From NCBI GenBank assembly GCA_002721615.1, contig PBKW01000012.1, positions 79,511 through 143,510 of the forward strand: a DNA stretch of 64,000 nt, given 5' to 3'. The notes under the pieces are model-generated. The model made no database searches, was not told where the DNA came from, and saw nothing but the letters and a program-made list of their open reading frames with translations. The stretch's first letter is position 1; every line of letters starts with the position of its first letter. The position numbers and the translations under genes are program-made. The DNA comes from Chloroflexota bacterium (GTDB lineage: Bacteria; Chloroflexota; Dehalococcoidia; Lucifugimonadales; Lucifugimonadaceae). This document shows, in pieces, positions 26,482 through 34,449 of this stretch.

Positions 26482-28166
26482 ATAGGTTCCTCCATTAATT
26501 CTTCTACACTTTGTCCAGAAGGAATCATAGGATATACGTTCTCTTCTTTTTTAATAATAAAATCTATTAAAAAAGGTCCTGGGTGTTCCTCAGCTTCATT
26601 AATAGCATCTTTCAAATCCTCCTGTCTTTCTACACGTCTCGATTTCATTCCATATGCATTTGCAAGCTTAACAAAGTCTGGGTTAGCTGTATAAGAATTC
26701 GCTTGATAATCTTTATCAAAGAAAAGTTCTTGCCACTGAGTAATCATTCCTAAATGATTATTATTCATAATTGCAAATTTCACAGGAATATTGTTTTCTA
26801 CAATTGTAGCTAACTCTGACATAGTCATCTGAAAACCACCATCTCCAGCAATTGACCAAACATTATGATCAGGTTTTCCTACTTGGGCTCCCATCGCAGC
26901 AGGAACCTCAAATCCCATCGTACCTAAACCTCCAGAAGTTACCCAAGAGTTTTGAGTATAAAAATGATAATGCTGGGCAGCCCACATTTGGTGTTGCCCT
27001 ACTCCAGTAACTACTATAGCTTTACCCTCAGTTTCCTCAAAAATAGCTTTAATAACATGTTGTCCCAACAAATCATCTGTCTCTTTAATTCTCAAAGATG
27101 GATGATCAGCCTTCATTTGTTCAATAGTCCTAACCCAATCTTGATGGGTTTTTTGTTCAACAATTGGGTTTAATTGGTTTAAAACATCTTTTACATTCCC
27201 AATTAATGGAACATCAATTTTGATATTTTTATTTATTTCAGCAGGATCTATATCTATATGAATTTTTTTAGACCTTATAGCAAAACGTTTAGTGTCACCT
27301 GTAATCCGATCATCAAATCTACTTCCAATAGCAATGATTAAATCTGCTTCATGAAGTGCTAGACTAGCCCAAGCAACTCCATGCATTCCCGGAAAACTTA
27401 GACTTAAAATATGATCTTCAGGAAATGAACTTATTCCTAATAGTGTAGTAACTACGGGAATCTGACATTTCTCTGCTAAATCTTTTAACTCTCTATATGC
27501 ATGAGAAATAATTACACCGTGACCAGCTAAAATCACAGGTTTTTTCGAACTATCAATTAACTTAGCAGCACTTTTTACATCTTTAAAATCAGCAATTGTC
27601 GGAGGATGATATCCCGGCAAATCAATAGGTTCATCCCATATGGAATCATCAAAATCAATTGATTCAGCAAAAACATCACGTGGTATATCAATTAAAACTG
27701 GACCCGGTCGTCCTGTTGTAGCTATATAAAAAGCTTCTTTAATTACTCTAGCTAAATCTTTAGGATCCATAACCAAATAACTATGTTTGGTTACTGGTAA
27801 AGTCGCTCCAGTAATATCAGTTTCTTGAAAAGAATCTTTTCCTATTCCAGGTCTTGCAACTTGACCTGTAATTGCAACTACAGGCGAAGAATCCATCATT
27901 GCTGTAGCTAAACCTGTTATTAAATTTGTTGCACCAGGACCTGATGTAGCAAAACAAACTCCAGCTTTTCCAGTAATCCTAGCATAGCCATCCGCCGCAT
28001 GGGATGCACCTTGTTCATGTCTGACTAGTATATGTCTCAAATCAGGAAATTGGGATAAAGATCCATAAAGAGGCAGAATTGCTCCTCCAGGAATACCAAA
28101 TACTGTATCTACTCCTTGTTTTAAAAGGCCTTCACATACTATTTGTCCACCCGTTTTCTTAGTCAT
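26478..28166 (-). CDS. ilvB: acetolactate synthase large subunit IlvB
   Basis: IlvB is the thiamine-diphosphate enzyme that makes acetolactate or acetohydroxybutyrate. The catalytic Glu is in VRHEQGASHAADGYAR. The central FAD-binding domain has GSRFDDRITG. The ThDP motif is GDGGFQMTMSEL followed by IMNNNHLGM. I place the start at the ATG at 28166, which has GGAG 6 bases upstream. A TTG four codons earlier overlaps that ribosome binding site and is unlikely. The product is 562 residues. It is the first gene after the T-box leader and so the direct target of that control. Confidence 0.95.
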   Translation of the reverse strand: MTKKTGGQIVCEGLLKQGVDTVFGIPGGAILPLYGSLSQFPDLRHILVRHEQGASHAADGYARITGKAGVCFATSGPGATNLITGLATAMMDSSPVVAITGQVARPGIGKDSFQETDITGATLPVTKHSYLVMDPKDLARVIKEAFYIATTGRPGPVLIDIPRDVFAESIDFDDSIWDEPIDLPGYHPPTIADFKDVKSAAKLIDSSKKPVILAGHGVIISHAYRELKDLAEKCQIPVVTTLLGISSFPEDHILSLSFPGMHGVAWASLALHEADLIIAIGSRFDDRITGDTKRFAIRSKKIHIDIDPAEINKNIKIDVPLIGNVKDVLNQLNPIVEQKTHQDWVRTIEQMKADHPSLRIKETDDLLGQHVIKAIFEETEGKAIVVTGVGQHQMWAAQHYHFYTQNSWVTSGGLGTMGFEVPAAMGAQVGKPDHNVWSIAGDGGFQMTMSELATIVENNIPVKFAIMNNNHLGMITQWQELFFDKDYQANSYTANPDFVKLANAYGMKSRRVERQEDLKDAINEAEEHPGPFLIDFIIKKEENVYPMIPSGQSVEELMEEPI

Positions 28167-28200
28167 AAATTTCTCCAATTTATCATAATTTTACTCCACA

Positions 28201-28433
28201 GAAACTAAAAAGCCCCGTCCTTGCAAGGACGAGACAAAAATCCCGCGGTACCACCTTAATTAGCTTACGCTCACTTATTTACAATTTTACGTTATTAACG
28301 TCTTACCCTAAATAATATTCAGGTAAGCCACTCCAGGGCGAGTTCTTAATCATCTTGGTACTAGGATCACACCATTTCCTAGATCTCTCTTACCATTACT
28401 ATTAATAGTACTCCCTTTCATAGTGTTTAAAAC
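28201..28433 (-). promoter_or_regulatory. T-box riboswitch leader of the ilv-leu operon
   Basis: On the minus strand the leader contains the T-box sequence AAGGTGGTACCGCG (28244-28257), whose UGGU pairs with the acceptor end of an uncharged tRNA having discriminator A. Next comes a GC-rich hairpin with a U run. Upstream is a stem I: GGGAGT (about 28406-28413) can pair with ACT-CG-CCC (about 28334-28342), enclosing an AGTA loop-E strand and a distal hairpin with TCCTAG/CTAGGA arms. By spacing to the loop-E strand, compared with glyQS leaders, the specifier would be AUU (28348-28350), isoleucine. That reading is tentative. Uncharged tRNA should favour the antiterminator and turn on ilvBNC-leuACDB. 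Confidence 0.93.
28207..28235 (-). terminator. Rho-independent terminator of the ilvB T-box
   Basis: The minus strand reads GTCTCGTCC, loop TTGCAA, GGACGGGGC, then TTTTT. The arms form nine pairs, two of them G-U, followed by five U. The 5' arm begins right after the T-box bulge sequence, so the hairpin excludes the antiterminator. This is the switch element of the leader, about 40 bases upstream of the ilvB start. Confidence 0.9.
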
Positions 28434-28439
28434 AGTCGA

Positions 28440-28468
28440 AGGATACACGAAGGAACACAAAACGTCAA
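28440..28468 (-). promoter_or_regulatory. Predicted promoter of the ilv-leu operon
   Basis: On the minus strand TTGACG (28463-28468) is separated by 17 bases from TATCCT (28440-28445). Transcription would start near 28433, just before stem I of the T-box. The next gene upstream (a glycosyltransferase) ends 70 bases away, so this promoter is the natural start of the ilvB-leuB unit. Confidence 0.65.
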
Positions 28469-28538
28469 TTGCATTAACAACTTAATTTAAAATTTATTAA
28501 TCTAAAAATAAAAATTATTTTAACCCCACTAGAAAAGG

Positions 28539-29744
28539 TTATTTTAAGACAACTGAAGAAGTAATCTCGTTGATTAATTTTATTATAGAACTAGTGGACT
28601 TATCCCAAGTTAAATTTTTTGAATGACTTCTAGCATTTTTACCTAATTTTTTCCTTAACAAATCATTATTTAATAATATTTCGATTTTTTCCTGAAAGGG
28701 ACCTGGACATTTCCAATTAATTAAATAACCCGTTTTTCCATCTATCACAATGCTGGGTAACCCTCCTACTCTAGAAGCTACTACTGGCTTTCCACATGCA
28801 GCTGCTTCTAATGCAGCTAAACCAAAACTCTCATAATAAGATGGCAAAACACAAATATCTGAGCTTCCATAATAGTAGATGAGTTCATCTTGAGGAATTG
28901 ATCCTAGAAATAAAATTTTTTCTCTAACATTCAATTTAATAGCCAAATCTTTTAACCTTTTAATTTCTGGACTATTTCCTTCTCCACCTACTATAAAAAG
29001 TTGCACATCTAAGATTTCGATTGTCGCCATTACTTTAATAAGAATATCTATTCCTTTAAGTTTTTCGAGTCTTCCAACAAAAAGAATTATTCTTTTATCC
29101 AATGAAATATTAAGATAATTTCGGCAAAATTTTATATCTCTTTCTTGAAATTTTTTTATATTTACTCCTGGAGGTATAATAGATATTTTTTCTGGATCTA
29201 AATTATATAAAGATATTAAAGATTTTTTTTCATGATTAGACCATACAATAATATGGTCAACTTTTTTCGCAATTAAAGATTCATATTTAGATCTTATTGG
29301 AAGAAATTCATCCAATGGAAAAGCTTTTTGTTTTAAATCATTAAGAGTGTGAAAACTTGTAACATGTGGAACATGAAATTGTTTAGAAAGATCATTCCCT
29401 ACAATTCCAGACAACCAATAATGACTTGAGAAAATATCATAAAAATTATTTTCATGCTCAATAATTTTTATTACTTTTTTTGTAAAAATATTTATGTAAG
29501 AAAAGAGTTCTTTCTTTTCAGCATCTACTGGTCCAGAATCTATATGTATCAATCTCAAATTATCATTAATATTAATTATTTGAGGATCTTTAGGATCATG
29601 ACGTCTAGTAAAAATATCAACTTTATTTCCAAAATCAGCAATTCTTTTTGCAGTTTCTAAAAGGTAAACATTCATACCTCCAACATCTTTTATTCCTGCT
29701 TGTCTAATTGGACACCCATGAACACTTATAATTCCTAAATTCAT
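28539..29744 (-). CDS. Glycosyltransferase family 4 (GT-B)
   Basis: This 401-residue retaining glycosyltransferase has two Rossmann-like halves. The N-terminal acceptor loop is GIKDVGGMNVYLLETAKRIADFG, which resembles the GGMNVY motif of MshA and sucrose-phosphate-synthase-like enzymes. The donor half has FVGRLEKLKG, VLPSYYESFGLAALEA (E-x7-E motif) and GGLPSIV. It is likely cytoplasmic or membrane-associated. The donor (UDP- or GDP-sugar) and acceptor are unknown. It follows a GNAT-like gene by 4 bases and is the last of a seven-gene minus-strand run that begins with rpsF. Confidence 0.85.
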   Translation of the reverse strand: MNLGIISVHGCPIRQAGIKDVGGMNVYLLETAKRIADFGNKVDIFTRRHDPKDPQIININDNLRLIHIDSGPVDAEKKELFSYINIFTKKVIKIIEHENNFYDIFSSHYWLSGIVGNDLSKQFHVPHVTSFHTLNDLKQKAFPLDEFLPIRSKYESLIAKKVDHIIVWSNHEKKSLISLYNLDPEKISIIPPGVNIKKFQERDIKFCRNYLNISLDKRIILFVGRLEKLKGIDILIKVMATIEILDVQLFIVGGEGNSPEIKRLKDLAIKLNVREKILFLGSIPQDELIYYYGSSDICVLPSYYESFGLAALEAAACGKPVVASRVGGLPSIVIDGKTGYLINWKCPGPFQEKIEILLNNDLLRKKLGKNARSHSKNLTWDKSTSSIIKLINEITSSVVLK

Positions 29745-29748
29745 TAGA

Positions 29749-30729
29749 TTAATCTGTAATTTTTACTGAATAAATTTTTTTGTCTGAAGCCCCTAAACGA
29801 TATTTATAATCTTCTGATCCTCTTAGAAAATCAAAAACTTTGATTCCATTTTCAATACAAATTTTAATATTTTCGATATGATTTATTAGACCTATTGATA
29901 GAAATTTATAATCAAAATCATATCCTGAATTATAAAGTAGATTTGTATTACCATTATTAAAATTTATAGAACCCGCAGAAAGATTATTGTTAACCTTAGT
30001 AATCATTAATCTTAATAATTTTTTTTCCGAAAATACTTCTACAATTTTTCTAAAAAAATCTTCTCTTTGAGTAGTAAAAAATTCTCTCTTCTTTTCATCT
30101 TGTTTCATTAACTCTATTAAATCATTCATTATTGGGATAGTGTCATTTTTGTGAGAATATTCTAAAGTTTCAACTTTTTCTTGATCTTCAATTCTACGTA
30201 ATTTTCTTTTAATTTCATGACGATTCTTTTTACTTAATAAAGACAAGAAATTATCCCACGATGAAGGAAGATAAATAAAAGGAGCCACATCTTCTTCAAT
30301 AATTTCTATTGATGAATATATTTTATCCTGTTTCAATGTTTCTAAAATTTTCAAAGTAGAAGAAGCTTCTTGAATTGACTCGAATTGAATTCTGTTAGCT
30401 TTCAGATGATTAAAACAGTAATCCAAAAAATCTGTAATAAAATTCTTAGAGATTTTTTCTTTAAAAATAAAATCTTGATAATCAAACAAATCTCTACTCC
30501 CGAGAAAAGTTATTAATTTGTCTTCTTTTATAATAGGAGCAATAACTGATTTTCCAGAATCATATACAAATAACAAATTCTTTTTACTGTCCTGAAAAAC
30601 ATCCCACCATATTTTTTTTATATCTAAAGAATTAAAAAATATATTATTTTGATAAAAATTATCCTTTAATATTTCTTCCCATTGTATTTGAACTTCTCGA
30701 AAAGATTCCAAATGATTAAGTAAATTCAT
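29749..30729 (-). CDS. GNAT-family/FemAB-like acyltransferase (CelD/BcsL type)
   Basis: The 326-residue protein looks like the GNAT_6 (CelD/BcsL-like) group. In the second half LLSKKNRHEIKRKLRRIE marks the usual basic helix, followed by an FF-x-KIVEVFSEKK helix, AGSINFNNGNTNLLYNSGYD (acyl-CoA/acyl-tRNA binding strand) and a C-terminal FDFLRGSEDYKYRLG segment in which relatives have FD-x-LRG-x-E-x-YK. Members often act in envelope polysaccharide or peptidoglycan modification. Its start overlaps thrC by 14 bases. Together with the downstream glycosyltransferase it may decorate a cell-surface polymer, but no substrate can be read from sequence. Confidence 0.75.
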   Translation of the reverse strand: MNLLNHLESFREVQIQWEEILKDNFYQNNIFFNSLDIKKIWWDVFQDSKKNLLFVYDSGKSVIAPIIKEDKLITFLGSRDLFDYQDFIFKEKISKNFITDFLDYCFNHLKANRIQFESIQEASSTLKILETLKQDKIYSSIEIIEEDVAPFIYLPSSWDNFLSLLSKKNRHEIKRKLRRIEDQEKVETLEYSHKNDTIPIMNDLIELMKQDEKKREFFTTQREDFFRKIVEVFSEKKLLRLMITKVNNNLSAGSINFNNGNTNLLYNSGYDFDYKFLSIGLINHIENIKICIENGIKVFDFLRGSEDYKYRLGASDKKIYSVKITD

Positions 30730-31792
30730 TTTTTTCCATTTTCTTATTCAATTCACCTATATTAGGATTAATAACTTCTATATCTATTCCTGAATATTTA
30801 AGAGGTATATCAGGATCCTTTAATCCATTTCCTGTTATAACACAGACAATATCTTTTCCTGAAAAATTAAAACCATTTTTGGAAAGTTTAATTAAACCTG
30901 CTACTGAAGCAGCCGAAGCAGGTTCACAAAAAACACCTTCTTTTCTAGCTAAAAACAAATATCCATCTATGATATCTTGATCAGAAACTGAATCTATAAT
31001 TCCTTCAGATTCTTTCTTAGCATTTAAAGCTCCTTCCCATGAAGCAGGATTGCCTATTTTAATAGCTGTAGCAATAGTTTCAGGGGATTCAACAATTTTA
31101 TTATTCACAATTGGAGAAGATCCCTCAGCCTGAAAACCCATCATGTTAGGCGTCTTAGTAGATTTGGAAAAATTTAAATACTCTTTAAAGCCTTTCCAAT
31201 AAGAGGTAATATTACCTGCATTTCCTACTGGAATGAAAACCATATCAGGCGAATTTCCAAGATTTTCAATAATTTCAAAAGCTGCAGTTTTTTGCCCTTC
31301 TATTCTAAGAGGGTTAATAGAATTTACTATTTCAACATTTAATTGTTCTCCTGCTTCTTTTACCAAATCCAAAGCATTATCAAAATTTCCTCTTATAGCA
31401 AATACTCTTGCTCCATAAGCTAAAGCTTGACTAAGTTTACCTTTAGCAATGTTAGATTCAGGTACTATGACTATGGTCTGTAATCCATATCTTGCACCAT
31501 AAGCAGAAGCAGAAGCACTAGTATTACCCGTTGAAGCACAAATTATATGTCCTTTATTTTCTTTTATGGCTCCAGAGATAGCAACAACCATACCTCTATC
31601 TTTAAAAGATCCAGTAGGATTACAACCCTCTAGTTTTAAATAAACATTAGCTTTAGTAATACTGGCCAGCTGAGGAGCTTCTATTAGAGGAGTATTTCCT
31701 TCACCCATTGAGATCAAAGGTAAATCTTTGGGTTCTAAAAAATTTTTATATTTTTTTAAAATTCCAAAACTATTTAAATTATAAGTCGTCAT
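30716..31792 (-). CDS. thrC: Threonine synthase ThrC
   Basis: ThrC converts O-phosphohomoserine to threonine with PLP. The 358-residue protein has GEGNTPLIEA, the PLP-binding Lys64 in NPTGSFKDRGM, the CASTGNTSASASAYGARYG substrate/phosphate loop, the GNAGNI cofactor loop and a late CVITGNGLKDP. It is the short class found in many Gram-positive bacteria and archaea. The start overlaps the parvulin-like gene stop by one base. Its other partners of threonine synthesis (hom, thrB) are not in the window. Confidence 0.93.
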   Translation of the reverse strand: MTTYNLNSFGILKKYKNFLEPKDLPLISMGEGNTPLIEAPQLASITKANVYLKLEGCNPTGSFKDRGMVVAISGAIKENKGHIICASTGNTSASASAYGARYGLQTIVIVPESNIAKGKLSQALAYGARVFAIRGNFDNALDLVKEAGEQLNVEIVNSINPLRIEGQKTAAFEIIENLGNSPDMVFIPVGNAGNITSYWKGFKEYLNFSKSTKTPNMMGFQAEGSSPIVNNKIVESPETIATAIKIGNPASWEGALNAKKESEGIIDSVSDQDIIDGYLFLARKEGVFCEPASAASVAGLIKLSKNGFNFSGKDIVCVITGNGLKDPDIPLKYSGIDIEVINPNIGELNKKMEKNEFT

Positions 31793-32916
31793 TAATACAT
31801 TCCTTCAAACTGTGAAAGTACTGGATCTGTCTCATCAATAACTTCAGGAAGTACTGAAGCTAATCTTACTTTAGAATTTATCCAATTGTATATTTCATTA
31901 TTTAAATCCATATATATATATAATGATTTCCTTTCATTATTCAAAAATTCCACCAAAGCATTTTCAGCTAAAAGAGAGAAGGTTTTATCTGAAAGTTCTC
32001 TAGCTTCAGAAATCTCAGATATAACATATATGTCTGCACCACCTAATTCTGAATTGACAAATGGTTCACTTAAAGTTTTTACTTCAAGAAACCTCTTTCC
32101 GTCTTCGTCTACTCCAAAAAATAAAGGATCTAGATTATTCAAAATCCCCTCAGGAATCCATCCTATCTCTCCTTTTGTTCTTTTGGCTTCTGGGTCTTCT
32201 GAAACGCCAACTATTACATCCTCTATGTTATCTCCTCTATTCAACATTCTTGAAATTTCTCTTACTTTGTTAATATTTGGAGTCAACAAGGTAATCTTGT
32301 AAATATGTGCTTGAGGTTGGATTCTTGAAATACTTTTGGCTACTTCATCAGCAACTTTTTGTCGAAATAAATCTTTTCTAATAATATCTCTAAATACATC
32401 TTCATCAAGTTGAATAGAATTCAAAAACTGTTTCTTCTTTTCATTCAAAGAGGACAATGTCTCAGCACTCAATTGATTAATGTTACTTATATCTGAATAT
32501 CCTATTCTCTGAAAAAAAGCTTCATCTATTTCATCATCCTCTACAGTCAATCCCATTTTAGGTGCTACTTGATATGCTATTTCGTTTTCTGACATTAGTT
32601 TCAAAGCATCAAAAAGGGAACCACCTATTAAATAAGGCTCTCCTTTTTCTTCAGAAATTCTTTGATTGAATCTGATAAAATCTACTACATTTCCTCGACT
32701 ATAAATTTTATCTTCAACTACCAAAGCTTTAGTATTATATGGAGTAATATGAGTTTGAACATAATAAATCACAGGAATAAAAGTAATAATAATTAAAAAT
32801 ATCACGGCTAAATATATAAAAGGCCTATTTTTTAATTTTAATTTTCTAGAATTAGCAATTATCTCTGATCTACTTTCAGAGGAAGAAATATCAAGATTCT
32901 CTTTTTCAGGCATCAT
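31792..32916 (-). CDS. Membrane-anchored parvulin-like (SurA/PrsA-type) foldase
   Basis: The 374-residue protein has a cytoplasmic N-terminal tail, one transmembrane segment (about residues 33-55, IYLAVIFLIIITFIPVIYYV), a SurA-N-like helical domain, then a parvulin-like domain at about 205-300 with AHIYKITLLTPN, SEDPEAKRTKGEIGWIPEG and a final ADIYVISEISEARELS. The core GEIGW and the closing strand match peptidyl-prolyl isomerases of the PpiC family. It is likely an extracytoplasmic chaperone on the outer face of the membrane. An ATG one codon downstream could serve equally. It is 46 bases downstream of rpsR and overlaps thrC by one base. Confidence 0.75.
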   Translation of the reverse strand: MMPEKENLDISSSESRSEIIANSRKLKLKNRPFIYLAVIFLIIITFIPVIYYVQTHITPYNTKALVVEDKIYSRGNVVDFIRFNQRISEEKGEPYLIGGSLFDALKLMSENEIAYQVAPKMGLTVEDDEIDEAFFQRIGYSDISNINQLSAETLSSLNEKKKQFLNSIQLDEDVFRDIIRKDLFRQKVADEVAKSISRIQPQAHIYKITLLTPNINKVREISRMLNRGDNIEDVIVGVSEDPEAKRTKGEIGWIPEGILNNLDPLFFGVDEDGKRFLEVKTLSEPFVNSELGGADIYVISEISEARELSDKTFSLLAENALVEFLNNERKSLYIYMDLNNEIYNWINSKVRLASVLPEVIDETDPVLSQFEGMY

Positions 32917-32962
32917 ACTCTTTTATTAATAAATAATTAGAATATTTTTTTAAAAAAATGTT

Positions 32963-33508
32963 TTATTTTTCAGAATCAGAAGTTACGTCTTTTTCAGCTT
33001 TAACCTCTTGATCAGAATCAGAAGTTACGTCTTTTTCAGCTTTAACCTTTTGATCAGAATCAGAAGCTACGTCTTTTTCAGCTTTAACCTTTTGATCAGA
33101 ATCAGAAGTTACGTCTTTTTCAGCTTTAACCTTTTGATCTTTTTCTTCAAGATCTCGATTCTTTGTATCTACATTTTCATTTGGTTTTTCAATTTTTACT
33201 TGATCTGCTTTTTCTATTTTATCTTGTTTATAAATAACAACTTTGGTATTTAGAGAATGATTAGCTGATAAAGGTAAAAGTGCCATATGTCTAGCTCTTT
33301 TTATTGCTACAGTTAAACTTCTCTGACATTTTGCACAAGTACCAGTTCTTCCTGCAGATTCTATTTTTCCTCTATCGGAAATATATTTCTTTAATAATCC
33401 AATATTTTTATAATCTAAAAAGTCGATTTTACACAACAAACAAGCCTTTCTTACAAAAGGTTTTTCAAATTTATTCCTAGAGGAGTATTTTGTGTTTTTT
33501 GTAGTCAT
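32963..33508 (-). CDS. rpsR: 30S ribosomal protein S18 with repetitive acidic C-terminal tail
   Basis: The N-terminal 80-85 residues are S18 of the zinc-binding (C+) type: two CxxC pairs (CLLC and CAKC) around KYISDRGKI, and the closing [18 protein letters not shown]. Normal S18 ends there at 75-90 residues, but this product is 181 residues. The extra ~95 residues are highly charged and end in four copies of a 14-residue unit [14 protein letters not shown], encoded by 42-bp tandem repeats. The tail should be disordered and solvent-exposed. The gene follows ssb in the common rpsF-ssb-rpsR order. Confidence 0.94.
   Translation of the reverse strand: MTTKNTKYSSRNKFEKPFVRKACLLCKIDFLDYKNIGLLKKYISDRGKIESAGRTGTCAKCQRSLTVAIKRARHMALLPLSANHSLNTKVVIYKQDKIEKADQVKIEKPNENVDTKNRDLEEKDQKVKAEKDVTSDSDQKVKAEKDVASDSDQKVKAEKDVTSDSDQEVKAEKDVTSDSEK
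32971..33138 (-). repeat. Four 42-bp in-frame tandem repeats within rpsR
   Basis: Four head-to-tail units of exactly 42 bp (32971-33012, 33013-33054, 33055-33096, 33097-33138) differ by only a few single-base changes, for example one T/C change that gives Ala for Thr. Each unit encodes 14 residues, so gains or losses keep the frame. Near identity of the units points to recent duplication or ongoing slippage. Confidence 0.95.
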
Positions 33509-33535
33509 AATTCCTATCTATATTCTAAAGATTTA

Positions 33536-33973
33536 CTACCAAGGTAAATCTTCTACGGGTTCATCAATATTTTTATTTTGAGGTTCCTGATTAATATTTT
33601 CAATATTTTCTTTAGTATCAGTTCCTTGGTTCTGATCATTATCTTGTCTTCTATCTAAGAATTGAACAGTTATAGCTCTTACACCATAAGCTTTTCTAGG
33701 TTGCCCATCAGCACTTACATACTCTCTACTCTGAAATCTTCCTTCTACATAAACTTTGGATCCTTTGCCCAAATATTGATTAACTGATTCTGCTTGTCTT
33801 CCCCAAACAGAAACATCAAACCATTCAGTATTATCTACCCTTTCTCCAGAGGAACTATCATTATAACTTTGCGTAACAGCAATACTAAAATTTGTTACTG
33901 GATCACCTGAAGGAGTGTACCTCAATTCTGGATCAGCACCTAAATTTCCTATTAACATAATTTTATTAAGCAT
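33536..33973 (-). CDS. ssb: Single-stranded DNA-binding protein Ssb
   Basis: The 145-residue protein has the OB fold of bacterial SSB (MLNKIMLIGNLGADPELRYTPSG, then NTEWFDVSVWGRQAE and GSKVYVEGRFQSREY), a disordered Asn/Gln/Glu-rich linker from about residue 115, and the acidic tip EDLPW, which takes the place of the usual DDDLPF that recruits repair and replication partners. It sits between rpsF (23 bases) and rpsR (27 bases). Confidence 0.95.
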   Translation of the reverse strand: MLNKIMLIGNLGADPELRYTPSGDPVTNFSIAVTQSYNDSSSGERVDNTEWFDVSVWGRQAESVNQYLGKGSKVYVEGRFQSREYVSADGQPRKAYGVRAITVQFLDRRQDNDQNQGTDTKENIENINQEPQNKNIDEPVEDLPW

Positions 33974-33996
33974 TGTTAAATGTATTCCTCATATTA

Positions 33997-34377
33997 TCAA
34001 TCTTGAACACTACTCTGTTCAGCTTTTTGTCTAGAAGGTTTTTTGAATGTTGGAGAATCATCAATTTTTTCAGGAGAAATTGGTGCTTCAAATCGATTAA
34101 TAATTATCATTAAATGTCTTATTATATTTCTATCAGCATAAATTTTATTTTCAAGTTCCTGAGCATTAGATGGATCTAGAGAAAATCTAATCATATAATA
34201 ATGTCCTCTCTTATTACCCTTAATTTCATAAGAAAGATTGCGCATTCCATAATCAGTAAATATTACTGATTCACCTTTTAAATCAGATACAAGTGATTTT
34301 ACAGACTCTATAGATCCTTCTTTAGAATTATCATCCATCTTATCTTTTAATATCCATGTTAATTCATAATCTCTCAA
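33997..34377 (-). CDS. rpsF: 30S ribosomal protein S6 (TTG start)
   Basis: S6 binds S18 on the platform of the 30S subunit. The 126-residue product starts MRDYELTWILK and has the family segments YGMRNLSYEIKGNKRGHYYMIRF and NIIRHLMI, followed by a charged tail of about 30 residues. The start is TTG, with AGGAGA 6 bases upstream. No ATG in frame would keep the conserved RDYEL strand. It is first of the rpsF-ssb-rpsR unit. Confidence 0.94.
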   Translation of the reverse strand: MRDYELTWILKDKMDDNSKEGSIESVKSLVSDLKGESVIFTDYGMRNLSYEIKGNKRGHYYMIRFSLDPSNAQELENKIYADRNIIRHLMIIINRFEAPISPEKIDDSPTFKKPSRQKAEQSSVQD

Positions 34378-34449
34378 TTAATCTCTCCTAGATTTAATTA
34401 CAACAGCAAATGATTATATCATTTCAGAGCAAATTTCAAATATAATTTT

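Noticed and set aside
28178-28178. TTG at 28178 as start of ilvB
   Set aside because: It overlaps the ribosome binding site of the ATG at 28166, and the family starts near the later Met.
32971-33138. Direct repeats that could be taken for a CRISPR array
   Set aside because: The units are adjacent with no spacers, 42 bp long and in frame with rpsR, so they are a coding tandem repeat.
33008-33253. Open frame on the plus strand across the rpsR repeats with a repeated hydrophobic unit
   Set aside because: It is the complement of the 42-bp repeats in rpsR, has no ribosome binding site and yields a low-complexity repeat product.
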